DNA from: Microbulbifer sp. SAOS-129_SWC | GTDB taxonomy: Bacteria; Pseudomonadota; Gammaproteobacteria; Pseudomonadales; Cellvibrionaceae | Length of the DNA stretch: 64,000 bases | Assembly: GCF_039696035.1 (NCBI RefSeq) | Contig: NZ_CP155567.1 | Location: 2,165,001-2,229,000, forward strand | Direction of reading: 5' to 3' | In this document: positions 1 to 7,487 of the stretch, piece by piece | Position numbering within the stretch: the stretch's first letter is position 1 | Layout of the letters: the number at the start of each line of letters is the position of its first letter | The notes under the pieces: model-generated | Seen by the model: the letters and a program-made list of their open reading frames with translations, nothing else | Databases searched by the model: none | What the model was told of the DNA's origin: nothing | Position numbers and translations under genes: made by a program

Positions 1-347
1 ACAGTTAGGCGAGTATTGATAAAGTAATTCTCAATCATACCAAAATTTATTAATGCCGCTCCCTTAAATTTCTTAAAGCTTTTGAAGTTTTTTGCCAGTA
101 TAAAGTCTGAATAAATGGCAAAATTTACTTTGTCGCCATCCTTCATGTAGATCGTGGTGCTTGATACTTTGGCCCCATCTACTTCAGCTGGAAAGAATAC
201 TGTCACATCCAGGTCGCTGGTAGAATCTGGCTTGATATCTACAAAAGGCTGAAACTCTTTCTCTTTCGGCTCCATTCCGCATGCTAAGACACTTGTTGAT
301 AAAAAACACAATAGGAATATAACGTTCTTCATTGATTTGATTCGCAT
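1..347 (-). CDS. Hypothetical lipoprotein, 3' end outside window
   Basis: Open reading frame on the minus strand running off the left edge, about 115 codons visible. The protein starts MRIKSMKNVIFLLCFL and has a hydrophobic stretch ending in a lipobox-like SVLAC, so it is probably a lipoprotein anchored after cleavage before the Cys. A second ATG at 332 (MKNVIF) gives a more typical signal peptide. The mature part is polar and I recognise no family. It is AT-rich and lies in the same orientation as the cassette genes at 2096-3585. The sequence just upstream (about 378-392, CAACGTATAC on the minus strand) resembles a damaged attC end, so it may be a cassette gene. Confidence 0.6.
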   Translation of the reverse strand, partial: MRIKSMKNVIFLLCFLSTSVLACGMEPKEKEFQPFVDIKPDSTSDLDVTVFFPAEVDGAKVSSTTIYMKDGDKVNFAIYSDFILAKNFKSFKKFKGAALINFGMIENYFINTRLT

Positions 348-566
348 AATGTTGCTTTTAATGTGAATTTGGGATGCCGTATACGTTGCTCTTGCGATTG
401 TCTTGGGTAGATATGCAACCTTTAAATATATCAATTAAAATTTAGAATAATTGAGGTCGGATCAACATTTTTCCGTCTATGTAGCCGTGAAGATGCATGC
501 CAAAAAGTTGATCTGATAATCATCTAGCCGGCTCCCACCATAAGTGCCAACATCGAGTTTCCACAC

Positions 567-1636
567 TTGATCTGCCACTCACAGGGGAGCCGAACGATGA
601 AACTATATTGCGGAATCGATTTACACTCCAACAATTCTGTAGTTGTAGTTATTGATGAACGGGATAAACTTATTTTGAGCAAAAAATGTCCCAATGATAT
701 CTCAGCGATTCTTGGTCAATTAGCACCCTTCTCGGAGGATATTCAGACAGTTGTTGTCGAATCGACTTACAACTGGTATTGGCTTGTAGATGGCTTAGAA
801 GATGATGGATACCAAGTGCAGCTGGCCAATACCGCGGAAATTCAACAATACAGCGGGATCAAGCACACAGACGATAAATCCGATGCGCGTTTTCTGGCAA
901 ACCTTCTAAGGCTAGATATATTGCCCACTGGCCATATCATGCCTAGGGAACAGCGGAATATCAGAGACTTACTTAGAAAACGTACTCTGCTAGTCAAGCA
1001 GCGCACTATGCTTAACCTAAACCTTCAAGGAATGATCGCTCGTCATACAGGCATGCGATTGAGTGCCAATCAGCTGAAAAGACTTGACCAGAAAGCCATT
1101 GATGAACTGATGGCCGAGCAGGTCGTCAGAGACTCGGCCATGATCAATTTGATGCAAATCGAAGCGATAAATAAGTCAGTTAAACTACTCGAACAGCGAG
1201 TTTCCGGATGCTGCGTCAACACCACGGAAAACAAATTACTGCAAAGCATACCAGGTGTCGGTCAGATACTGTCCCAAATGATCGCGCTGGAATCCGGCAG
1301 TATGGACCGTTTCCCTGACGTAAGAAATTACTCCTCGTATGTTCGTTGCGTACCCAGCAAGAAGATCAGCAATGGAAAGAGCAAAGGCACTGGCAACAAG
1401 AGGAATGGCAACCCTTGGCTTGCCTGGGCCTTTATGGAGGCGGCCCACCTAAGCGCGATCTGGAGCCCAGAGATTAAAAAATATTACCAACGCAAGACAT
1501 CCAAGACTCATATATTGGTTGCCAAGAAGTCGGTAGCCAACAAGCTAGCGAGAGCGGTATATCACATGCTGAAACAGAATACGGTTTTCGATGTGAAACG
1601 CGCTTTCGCATGATTTGCGCCCCTGTCGCAGATCAA
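567..1636 (+). mobile_element. IS110-family insertion sequence, ends uncertain
   Basis: The transposase gene is bracketed by an inverted repeat. The left copy at 567-587 contains TTGATCTGC and CAGGGG; the right copy at 1620-1636 reads CCCCTGTCGCAGATCAA. Subterminal inverted repeats of this kind are known in the IS1111 branch of IS110 elements, so the true ends may lie further out. Non-coding flanks on both sides contain hairpins: GATCAAC/GTTGATC arms at 460-513 on the left and several at 1619-1850 on the right. One side may encode the guide RNA known from this family. No target duplication was recognised. Confidence 0.6.
597..1613 (+). CDS. IS110-family transposase
   Basis: Codes for 338 residues from the ATG at 597, preceded by AGGGGAGC at a normal Shine-Dalgarno distance; an upstream TTG at 567 lies inside the inverted repeat and is less likely. 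The N-terminal half is a DEDD-type RuvC-like domain (CGIDLHSNN near residue 6, VVEST, then TDDKSDARFLANLL). The C-terminal half has the Tnp_20 region with IPGVGQILSQMIALESG and the serine-containing RCVPSKKISNGK stretch. Family members recombine circular copies into target DNA without classical inverted-repeat cleavage. The gene looks intact. It resembles the subgroup with 'ESTYNWYWLVDGL', several members of which target repeated elements such as REP sequences. Confidence 0.9.
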   Translation: MKLYCGIDLHSNNSVVVVIDERDKLILSKKCPNDISAILGQLAPFSEDIQTVVVESTYNWYWLVDGLEDDGYQVQLANTAEIQQYSGIKHTDDKSDARFLANLLRLDILPTGHIMPREQRNIRDLLRKRTLLVKQRTMLNLNLQGMIARHTGMRLSANQLKRLDQKAIDELMAEQVVRDSAMINLMQIEAINKSVKLLEQRVSGCCVNTTENKLLQSIPGVGQILSQMIALESGSMDRFPDVRNYSSYVRCVPSKKISNGKSKGTGNKRNGNPWLAWAFMEAAHLSAIWSPEIKKYYQRKTSKTHILVAKKSVANKLARAVYHMLKQNTVFDVKRAFA

Positions 1637-2095
1637 AATGGGGTAGGACAAAGAGCCAGCTACTCTGAATATCGCGACAGGGGCCTCTAACAGCAATTGC
1701 TGTCAAGAAGTGCCCTGGTGCCGAGCCATGCAAGGGGTGGCCCTTGAGGCCAAGACTCTGTAATCAAATAAGGACGGCAGCGGGAACTGATGATTTTCTG
1801 GTGCACAGAGTGCAACGGGCGAGGGACTACACCTGAGTGTGCAGTCCCTCTATAGGCCTAGATCCAGATGGGTGACTGAAGCACTTCCATTGAAGAAGCT
1901 TCTAAAATAGAAATTTCAGGCGCACGGACGGACACGATTGTCAGGTGATGGGCGATAGCCTAGAGCAGCCATCGTCCAGTTGACGGGGACCGGCTAATGG
2001 GTGACCCCATTTATTGCCACAGCTGACGATCCACTTCCCGGAGTGCTTGGAAAAACACATGAGGTTATCTGGCTGACGCGGAATTTTGAACACCC
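1614..2095. other. Non-coding, hairpin-rich flank of the IS
   Basis: No convincing gene lies in these 482 bases. Inverted arms GCCCCTGTCGC (1619-1629) and GCGACAGGGGC (1674-1684) match perfectly over 11 bases. A second hairpin has arms GAGGGACT and AGTCCCTC at 1821-1850. This density of stems next to an IS110-family transposase fits a structured guide RNA at the right end, as in IS1111-group elements, but no target was found to test it. The part from about 1860 to 2095 shows nothing I recognise; it should hold the attC of the cassette at 2096-2689, and I could not find it. Confidence 0.35.
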
Positions 2096-2689
2096 TCAGC
2101 ACGGGTTTTTCAGAGAAAGTAGTGTCAAATAAGAACCAATCAAATTATATGCTTCGACGTTAAGATTTACGTCTTTTTCGATCTCTTTATACCCATCTCC
2201 GAATGAGCTCAAGAAAATATTCTGAATGGCCTTTTTTATCTCTTCGCTCAACTTTCCATACGGATCGGATACTTTTTTCTGAGACAATGTATCTAATAGT
2301 GCCACGCCTTCAGAAAATTTTTCAATACTATCACTATCTACACATACTAAATCATAATCAAACTGGAATATCTTACTCGACTCTTCTTGGGTGTCGGAAA
2401 CCATCGCCGGGTAGCGCTCTGATATGGTTTCACCATTTTTGTTTGTTTTTTTATCGGTCTGTTTATAAGGCTGAGTCCATAGAACAGCAATAAGCACAAT
2501 TGATCCGAATAGCGAAAAGAAAACACCGGGGCCGATATCGCTAAGTTCGAGAGAGGTTTCCTGTTGTGCAATCTTTAGTTGACCTTGCCTTTCGGTGACA
2601 ATGGTAAAAAGCCTATATCCAAAAAAAATGGATAATCCGGAGATGGCAACAATCATCATTCGAATTAAATTATACGCTTCTATTTCCAT
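2096..2689 (-). CDS. Hypothetical membrane protein, cassette gene
   Basis: Codes for 197 residues from the ATG at 2689, preceded by GTGAGAAAATA; the frame stays open to 2755 but that part is attC-like DNA. Two predicted membrane helices lie near residues 8-28 (MMIVAISGLSIFFGYRLF) and 52-72 (GVFFSLFGSIVLIAVLW), followed by a polar domain of about 120 residues. The hexapeptide EAYNLI occurs near the N-terminus and again near the C-terminus, which may mark a small duplication. It lies directly downstream of the TIR-like gene, so the two may be expressed together. No family recognised. Confidence 0.65.
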   Translation of the reverse strand: MEIEAYNLIRMMIVAISGLSIFFGYRLFTIVTERQGQLKIAQQETSLELSDIGPGVFFSLFGSIVLIAVLWTQPYKQTDKKTNKNGETISERYPAMVSDTQEESSKIFQFDYDLVCVDSDSIEKFSEGVALLDTLSQKKVSDPYGKLSEEIKKAIQNIFLSSFGDGYKEIEKDVNLNVEAYNLIGSYLTLLSLKNPC

Positions 2690-2717
2690 TATTTTCTCAC
2701 TAAATAGGATCTCTGTG

Positions 2718-2754
2718 TTGCCCAACGCCGTTCCTTTGCTGCGCTTTGTTGGCA
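2718..2754 (-). repeat. Very short attC-like site
   Basis: Read on the minus strand, the stop codon of the TIR-like gene is followed by GCCAACAAAGCGCAG, then GGCGTTGGGC before the next gene. These match the two outer ends of an attC (R'' and R'), but the central stem is almost absent, leaving about 37 bases. Known functional attC sites are about 57 bases or longer, so this is probably a deletion remnant that fixed two cassettes together. Confidence 0.45.
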
Positions 2755-3585
2755 CTAAAATGGCACATCACTTGGGAAGTCTTGCGTAAATTCTGGCGCT
2801 TTTGGTAGGAGAATATTCTCATTATGCAGCAGCGCATCGATTCCCATTTCAGTAATTGAATAAGCAAAAAAATCATAGCCATCCTGGTGATCGGTTTCTA
2901 TGGTCTTATTTAAGTAACCCATTCTTTCAAGTTTTATTAGGGATATTTGCAAGGTTGCTTCACTTGATCCGCGAAAGCTATATGCAATTCTATGAAACGG
3001 AAGACCCAGGGGGTCCGCAGTATGGCTTTGTAGGCAAGCTGCGAGAAATTTATAGTCTTGCTCTTTAAGCTCGTAGTTAGATGGGTTGGCGATAATTTTT
3101 TTTGATTCCGAGAGGTTTTCATGATCTATTAGACCCAACCGTTCAACCTCCGCTTTTATTAATGAACAAGCACGATTAGTTGCTGATACCAAATCCCCGT
3201 CTGAACGATTGGCATCGTAATCAGCAGGAGTTACCCCTAGTAAATCAGTTGGAAGATGCATTTCTATATCGCGAGGCTTCAATATGAATGAGCGAGACTT
3301 TCCAATTGCTCCAACAAATAAACCCATTTCAAAAATCACGTTATCTCTTACAACATGTTCACTTCTACTTCTTATCGTGGCTATATCGTCTGGCGCGAAA
3401 ATGAAGAGTGAAAAATCTACAAACGATGACTTCTCTACAAGATCATCAATAGCTGATGATGAAAGCTTGAATGTACCATTTTTCCATAGCGTGACTTCAA
3501 ATTCGTGATCCAAATTTACATTGACAGCCTCAGCAATCGATAAGCTCTCAACAGATGAAGCTATAAATAATCTTGGCTTTCTCAA
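2755..3585 (-). CDS. TIR-like nucleotide-binding protein with winged helix
   Basis: Codes for 276 residues from a TTG at 3585 with GGAG eight bases upstream; no in-frame ATG fits. Residues 4-125 match the TIR-like domain found in CBASS Cap12 and Pycsar effectors (PF10137 type): it starts RKPRLFIASSVE and contains SEHVVRDNVIFEMGLFVG, where Glu86 sits at the place of the catalytic NADase glutamate. Residues about 165-260 look like a winged helix (ATLQISLIKLERMGYL, then a wing and SITEMGIDAL). The family often serves as an NAD-degrading abortive-infection effector. No cyclase or STING domain is next to it; only the 2-TM protein downstream. The role in defence is an inference. The gene is AT-rich and carried as a cassette. 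Confidence 0.7.
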   Translation of the reverse strand: MRKPRLFIASSVESLSIAEAVNVNLDHEFEVTLWKNGTFKLSSSAIDDLVEKSSFVDFSLFIFAPDDIATIRSRSEHVVRDNVIFEMGLFVGAIGKSRSFILKPRDIEMHLPTDLLGVTPADYDANRSDGDLVSATNRACSLIKAEVERLGLIDHENLSESKKIIANPSNYELKEQDYKFLAACLQSHTADPLGLPFHRIAYSFRGSSEATLQISLIKLERMGYLNKTIETDHQDGYDFFAYSITEMGIDALLHNENILLPKAPEFTQDFPSDVPF

Positions 3586-3611
3586 ATCATTATCTCCATA
3601 CTCGATTGAGT

Positions 3612-3682
3612 GCTAATGTTGCCAGCGTAGGCCGTTCTGCGGAGGCGTGCAGCGCCGGAGCGTGCTGCCTGGTCTAGCTATG
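3612..3682 (-). repeat. Decayed attC recombination site
   Basis: Read on the minus strand: ATAGCTAGACCAGGCAGCA at one end, a GC-rich imperfect palindrome, and CTGGCAACATTAGC at the other end. The layout is that of an attC just upstream of the TIR-like gene. The R' core reads ATTAG instead of GTTAG, and the other end reads TAGCTAG rather than TAACTAG, so the site is probably inactive. It closely resembles the attC at 26622-26731. Confidence 0.65.
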
Positions 3683-3689
3683 GCTGCCG

Positions 3690-4015
3690 CCGCTCTGGAT
3701 TCACTACTGGCACTTTGCCCGTAGCGCAGCGAAGGACCACCGCCTATTTAGGAAGCGGAAGAATACCGAGATTCCCGCACCGCTGAATTTTCTTACTGCT
3801 TACCCTCAATACTGGTTTGAACTTGCCGTCGCGATCCCCCAGAACGAAGCTGCTTAACTAAAACCTTGTGCTATGCCATCAAAATGGAGCTTAAAAAAGC
3901 ACGTAAACCCTTCCAGGCACTAACTTTCTGATTTTTGCCAAGCCACCATAAAAGTTATATCGCGGTCTTCACGACCGACATCCCTCCTTGAGCCATATTC
4001 AAGGCGAAATAAAGC
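3690..4015. repeat. Non-coding repeat, copy A (pairs with 26740-27160)
   Basis: This stretch has no convincing gene and is a diverged copy of 26740-27160. Shared blocks include TACTGGCAC followed by GTAGCGCAGCG, then AGAATACC, GAATT.TCTTAC, CAATACTGG and, further on, ACCTTG and AAGGCGAAA. Both copies lie immediately upstream, in array orientation, of the last attC of a cassette block. On the minus strand parts of it read as broken peptides, so it may be an old cassette whose gene has decayed. Bases 4016-4144 show nothing recognisable. Confidence 0.55.
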
Positions 4016-4144
4016 CTCAGAATGTCCCCAATCGCCCATACGGTCAAGCGCACAGCTAATTTGGTTCGTTGGTGCTATTTGCCAAAGACTGTCGCTACGA
4101 CCACTATCCCATATCCCAATAGTGCCGTTCGCTCGGTATTGCCG

Positions 4145-4933
4145 CTAATCCGAGCGCGCCAGATTTGCCCGCAAAGCCCCACCCAGACAAGAAAAATACT
4201 CCGCAAACGCTGCATTAATCCGCTGTCGGTGTTCTCCATTCGGGTAGAGCCCCATCCGTGCCTCGTCGGTGGCCTTGGTGCCGGCGACGAGGAAGTTGTT
4301 GCTGATGCTGGCATCCTGCACAAATGCCTCGAAGGCGCGGGCGCTGAGTTCGGCAGGGTCGCTGTAGTAGAGGCAGCCGTTGGCTTTGTCGGCGGTGCTG
4401 GAGATGCGGAACAGTTCGCTGGGGTTTTCGCCGCTCTCGTCGAGCATGATCGCGCGGAAGCAGGCGAACAGGCGGTCGTTGAGGGGGTGGGGCACCGGGG
4501 GGGCGTCGCGCAGCCAGGCTTCGGAGGCGTAGATGCCACCGGACACATCGCTGAATGCCTTGTCGGCCAGGTAGTGATCCAGCGCGTGGAACCATTCGTG
4601 GGCGATGGAGCCGGGGCCGGCGTTTTTGGCCAGGGAGAAGGTGCGGCTGGCGGGCTCGTAATGGGCCATGATGCCCGGGCGCCCGCCGGTGCCGTACTGG
4701 AACGACAGGGTTTCGCGCAGGGAGATCAGGATCTCCGGGCCCCGCAGAATCGCCATCAGGTCGGCCAGCGCATCGTAAAACAGGCCGGCGGCGCGGTCGC
4801 GCTCCTGTTGGGTCACCCAGCGGCCGATGGGGATGGACTTGAACCCGAAGGCTCTGCGTACGTCGACAAAGCTGATTGGCTGCTGATCCCGGTGCACCGG
4901 GCCGCGGCGATAAAACTGTCGTGAAGCGGCCAT
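4145..4933 (-). CDS. CLCA_X-type HExxH protein
   Basis: Codes for 262 residues from ATG 4933, one base after the helicase stop, so it is the last gene of a three-gene operon. The motif SIAHEWFHALDHYLADK near residue 108 is a zinc-binding HExxH motif with a downstream YYSDPAELSARAFEAFV segment; the combination is typical of the CLCA_X family that travels with VRR-NUC nuclease and DinG-like helicase genes. The biochemical role is unknown; the motif predicts a metallopeptidase-like fold acting in the cytoplasm, as no signal peptide is seen. The context implies DNA repair or processing. Confidence 0.75.
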   Translation of the reverse strand: MAASRQFYRRGPVHRDQQPISFVDVRRAFGFKSIPIGRWVTQQERDRAAGLFYDALADLMAILRGPEILISLRETLSFQYGTGGRPGIMAHYEPASRTFSLAKNAGPGSIAHEWFHALDHYLADKAFSDVSGGIYASEAWLRDAPPVPHPLNDRLFACFRAIMLDESGENPSELFRISSTADKANGCLYYSDPAELSARAFEAFVQDASISNNFLVAGTKATDEARMGLYPNGEHRQRINAAFAEYFSCLGGALRANLARSD

Positions 4934-4934
4934 C

Positions 4935-7487
4935 CTATTGTTCGTCCCCCTGTTGTTGCCCTTGTTCTTGCTTCTGTTCTCGCGCTTGTCCTTTCCCGGA
5001 CAGCCAGAAGTGTTCCAGTTGTGCCGACAGCGCCGCGCCGCTGCTGCAGGTCTGAATCTGCCAGTGCTGCGGATACAGGTTGCGGTAAAAGGGATCGGCG
5101 AAGCGGCCGTCGGCCAGGATCACTACGCCGCGATCGGTCTCGGTGCGGATCACGCGCCCGGCGGTCTGCAGTACCCGGGTCAGGCCCGGGTAGCGGTAGG
5201 CGATATCGAAGCCGTTGCCGGCTTGTCCGTTGTCCGCGTCGGCGGCGTGGCGCAGCAGTTCCTGCTCCTCGTTTACCTGCGGCAGGCCCACCCCCACGAC
5301 GATGGTACCGATCAAGCGCTCGCCCACATAGTCCACACCCTCGCCGAACACGCCGCCCATAATCGCAAAGCCCAGGCTCCGGCTACCGGTGCTGAAGCGC
5401 TCGAGAAACGCGGCCCGTTCGCGCTCGTCGGAGCCGGGCGTCTGCTGCACCAGATCCAGCTGCGGAAAGCGCTCGGCAAAGCGCTCCGCCACCTGCTGCA
5501 GGAAGCGGTACGCGGGGAAGAACACCAGATAGTTGCCCGGGCGGCTGTGATAGACCCGCGCAATCAGGTCCACCAGTGCGTCGGTGGCCTGTTGCCGCGC
5601 GCGGTAGCGGGTGTCGATTGCCGGGCACAGGAAAACGCCCAGCTGCTCGGGGTCGAACGGCGAGGGCAGCTGCAGGTAGGGCGCCTGTGACGGCAGCCCC
5701 AGCTGCTGGTAGATATAGGCGGCCGGGCGCAGCGTGGCGGAAAACAGCAGCGTGGCGTGGAACTGCTGGTAACTCTGCTGCAGATAGTCGGCGGCATTCA
5801 GGCACAGTAGTTTGAGCTGCTGCTCGCGCCAGCCCTTGCTGCCGATTTGTTCGCGGGTCAGGCAGCGGTGCGCATTGCCGCGCAGCTCGTCGATACACAG
5901 GTAGCGGTAGACGGTTTTCAGCCAGTCGTCGATGGCCTCCGGCGGCGCATTGGATTGCTCCCACAGCTGGCTCACTTCCATCGCCACCTTGTGCGCGGCG
6001 CGGGTGACGGCCAGCGGCTGGCCTTCCGCCTCGGCCAGCGGCGTTACCCAGGTGGCGGTTTCGCCCGCGGCCGGCGCGTCTTGCCGGCGCTGCTCCACCC
6101 ACTGATCCAGCGCCCGCACCAGCGCCTGGATACGCCGGCGCAAGGTGGGGTGGGTTCCCTTGCAGGCGGCCGCGGCGCGGCGGCTGTCGTTGCGTTGCAG
6201 TACCGCGCTGTACATATCCCGCGCGCGGTCGTTGAGATTGTGCGCCTCGTCCACCAGCAGTGCGCGCCGCCGGCTCTGGTCCTGCAGCGTCTGCATGCGC
6301 ACCAGCGGATCAAACACATAATTGAAATCGCACACCACCAGGTCCACCCACGGCAGCATCTGCAGCGACAGCTCGAACGGGCACAGCTGCCAGCGGTCCG
6401 CTACGCGGTCGATCGTATCCTGAGTCAGCAGCGGTTCGCCCAGCAGCTGTTGCCGCGCCTCGGGCAGCCGGTCGAAGAAACCGCGCGTGCGCGGGCAGAT
6501 GCCGTCTTCGTCGCGGCTGCACAGGCCCAGACTGCAGGCGCAGGTTTTGTCGCGCGCGCGGATTTCCAGCAGCGACAGTGTCAGCCCCGCATTGTGCAGA
6601 CGCGCGGCAGTTTCGCGCACGACGCTGCGGCCGGAATTCTTTGCGGTCAGGTAGACCAGCTGCTCAATGTCCTCTTCGCCCAGCGCCTTGATCGCCGGGA
6701 ACAGGGTGCTGACGGTCTTGCCGATGCCGGTGGGGGCTTCGGCGACCAGTGCGCCGCCGTCGCGCAGGCAGCGGTAGGCGGCGACCGCCAGCGGGCGCTG
6801 GCCGGGGCGGTAGTCGGCAAACGGAAAGGCGAGGGCGCGCGCAGAGGCGTGCACCCGATCGCGGTGCTGCTGCCAGCGCCGATGCCACTGCACATAATCC
6901 GCGAGCGCAGTGCGGGCAAAGTCCTGCAGTTCCGCCCAGCGGTACTCGCGCAGTTCCGGATAGGTTTTTTTCTCTTTCAGGTTGTGCCACAGCATCTGCA
7001 GCGCCAGGCGTTCGTCAGCGTCGCTCTGTTGCTGCAGGCCCTGTTGCAGGCCCTGTTGCAGGCCATAGCAGAAACCGTAAATTTTCAGCTGCGCCCAGTG
7101 CAGTGCGCGCACCGGTTCCGGCAACTTGTCCGGCGGGCAGTAGGTGGTCTTGATCTCGTCCAGTTGCGCCGGGCGGTGCAGGTCGACGCTGGGGTGCAGA
7201 ATATCCACGCGGCCACTGAGGATCACTTCCTGTCCGTCGCAATCGCAGGCTACCTGCAGCCGGTATTCGGCCTCGCTGCCGGGCGGCAGTTTTTTCTGCA
7301 GTTTCTGGTGCGCGCGGATACCTTCCTGCGCGGTAGGGCCGGCAACGCGCTCGCCGATCAGATCGCCGCTGCGGCAGGCGAAGGCCACCAGTTCGCCGAC
7401 CGACAGCTGCAGCGGCGCGCTCCCTTCGTCGCCTGTCGCGGCGGTGGCGGGTTCGTGGACGGTGTCAGCTGTCACGGCTGCTGCCAC
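4935..7487 (-). CDS. DinG/XPD-family ATP-dependent DNA helicase
   Basis: Codes for 850 residues. The Walker A segment EAPTGIGKTVSTLFPA lies near residue 253 and the Walker B box is LLVDEAHNLNDRARDM. Between them a Cys cluster (CACSLGLCSRDEDGICP) fits the 4Fe-4S domain of XPD/DinG helicases. Motif VI is QTAGRVIRTETDRG. The N-terminal 200 residues resemble a PD-(D/E)XK-like region (LDEIKTTY, LHWAQLKIYGF). It overlaps the nuclease gene upstream by 16 bases and touches the HExxH gene downstream. Expected to unwind DNA 5' to 3' together with the FAN1-like nuclease. The C-terminal tail is Gln-rich low complexity. Confidence 0.88.
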   Translation of the reverse strand: MAAAVTADTVHEPATAATGDEGSAPLQLSVGELVAFACRSGDLIGERVAGPTAQEGIRAHQKLQKKLPPGSEAEYRLQVACDCDGQEVILSGRVDILHPSVDLHRPAQLDEIKTTYCPPDKLPEPVRALHWAQLKIYGFCYGLQQGLQQGLQQQSDADERLALQMLWHNLKEKKTYPELREYRWAELQDFARTALADYVQWHRRWQQHRDRVHASARALAFPFADYRPGQRPLAVAAYRCLRDGGALVAEAPTGIGKTVSTLFPAIKALGEEDIEQLVYLTAKNSGRSVVRETAARLHNAGLTLSLLEIRARDKTCACSLGLCSRDEDGICPRTRGFFDRLPEARQQLLGEPLLTQDTIDRVADRWQLCPFELSLQMLPWVDLVVCDFNYVFDPLVRMQTLQDQSRRRALLVDEAHNLNDRARDMYSAVLQRNDSRRAAAACKGTHPTLRRRIQALVRALDQWVEQRRQDAPAAGETATWVTPLAEAEGQPLAVTRAAHKVAMEVSQLWEQSNAPPEAIDDWLKTVYRYLCIDELRGNAHRCLTREQIGSKGWREQQLKLLCLNAADYLQQSYQQFHATLLFSATLRPAAYIYQQLGLPSQAPYLQLPSPFDPEQLGVFLCPAIDTRYRARQQATDALVDLIARVYHSRPGNYLVFFPAYRFLQQVAERFAERFPQLDLVQQTPGSDERERAAFLERFSTGSRSLGFAIMGGVFGEGVDYVGERLIGTIVVGVGLPQVNEEQELLRHAADADNGQAGNGFDIAYRYPGLTRVLQTAGRVIRTETDRGVVILADGRFADPFYRNLYPQHWQIQTCSSGAALSAQLEHFWLSGKGQAREQKQEQGQQQGDEQ

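Noticed and set aside
384..1945. Shared 8-mer CGATTGTC on both sides of the first IS as a target repeat
   Set aside because: An 8-base match between flanks of this size is expected by chance.
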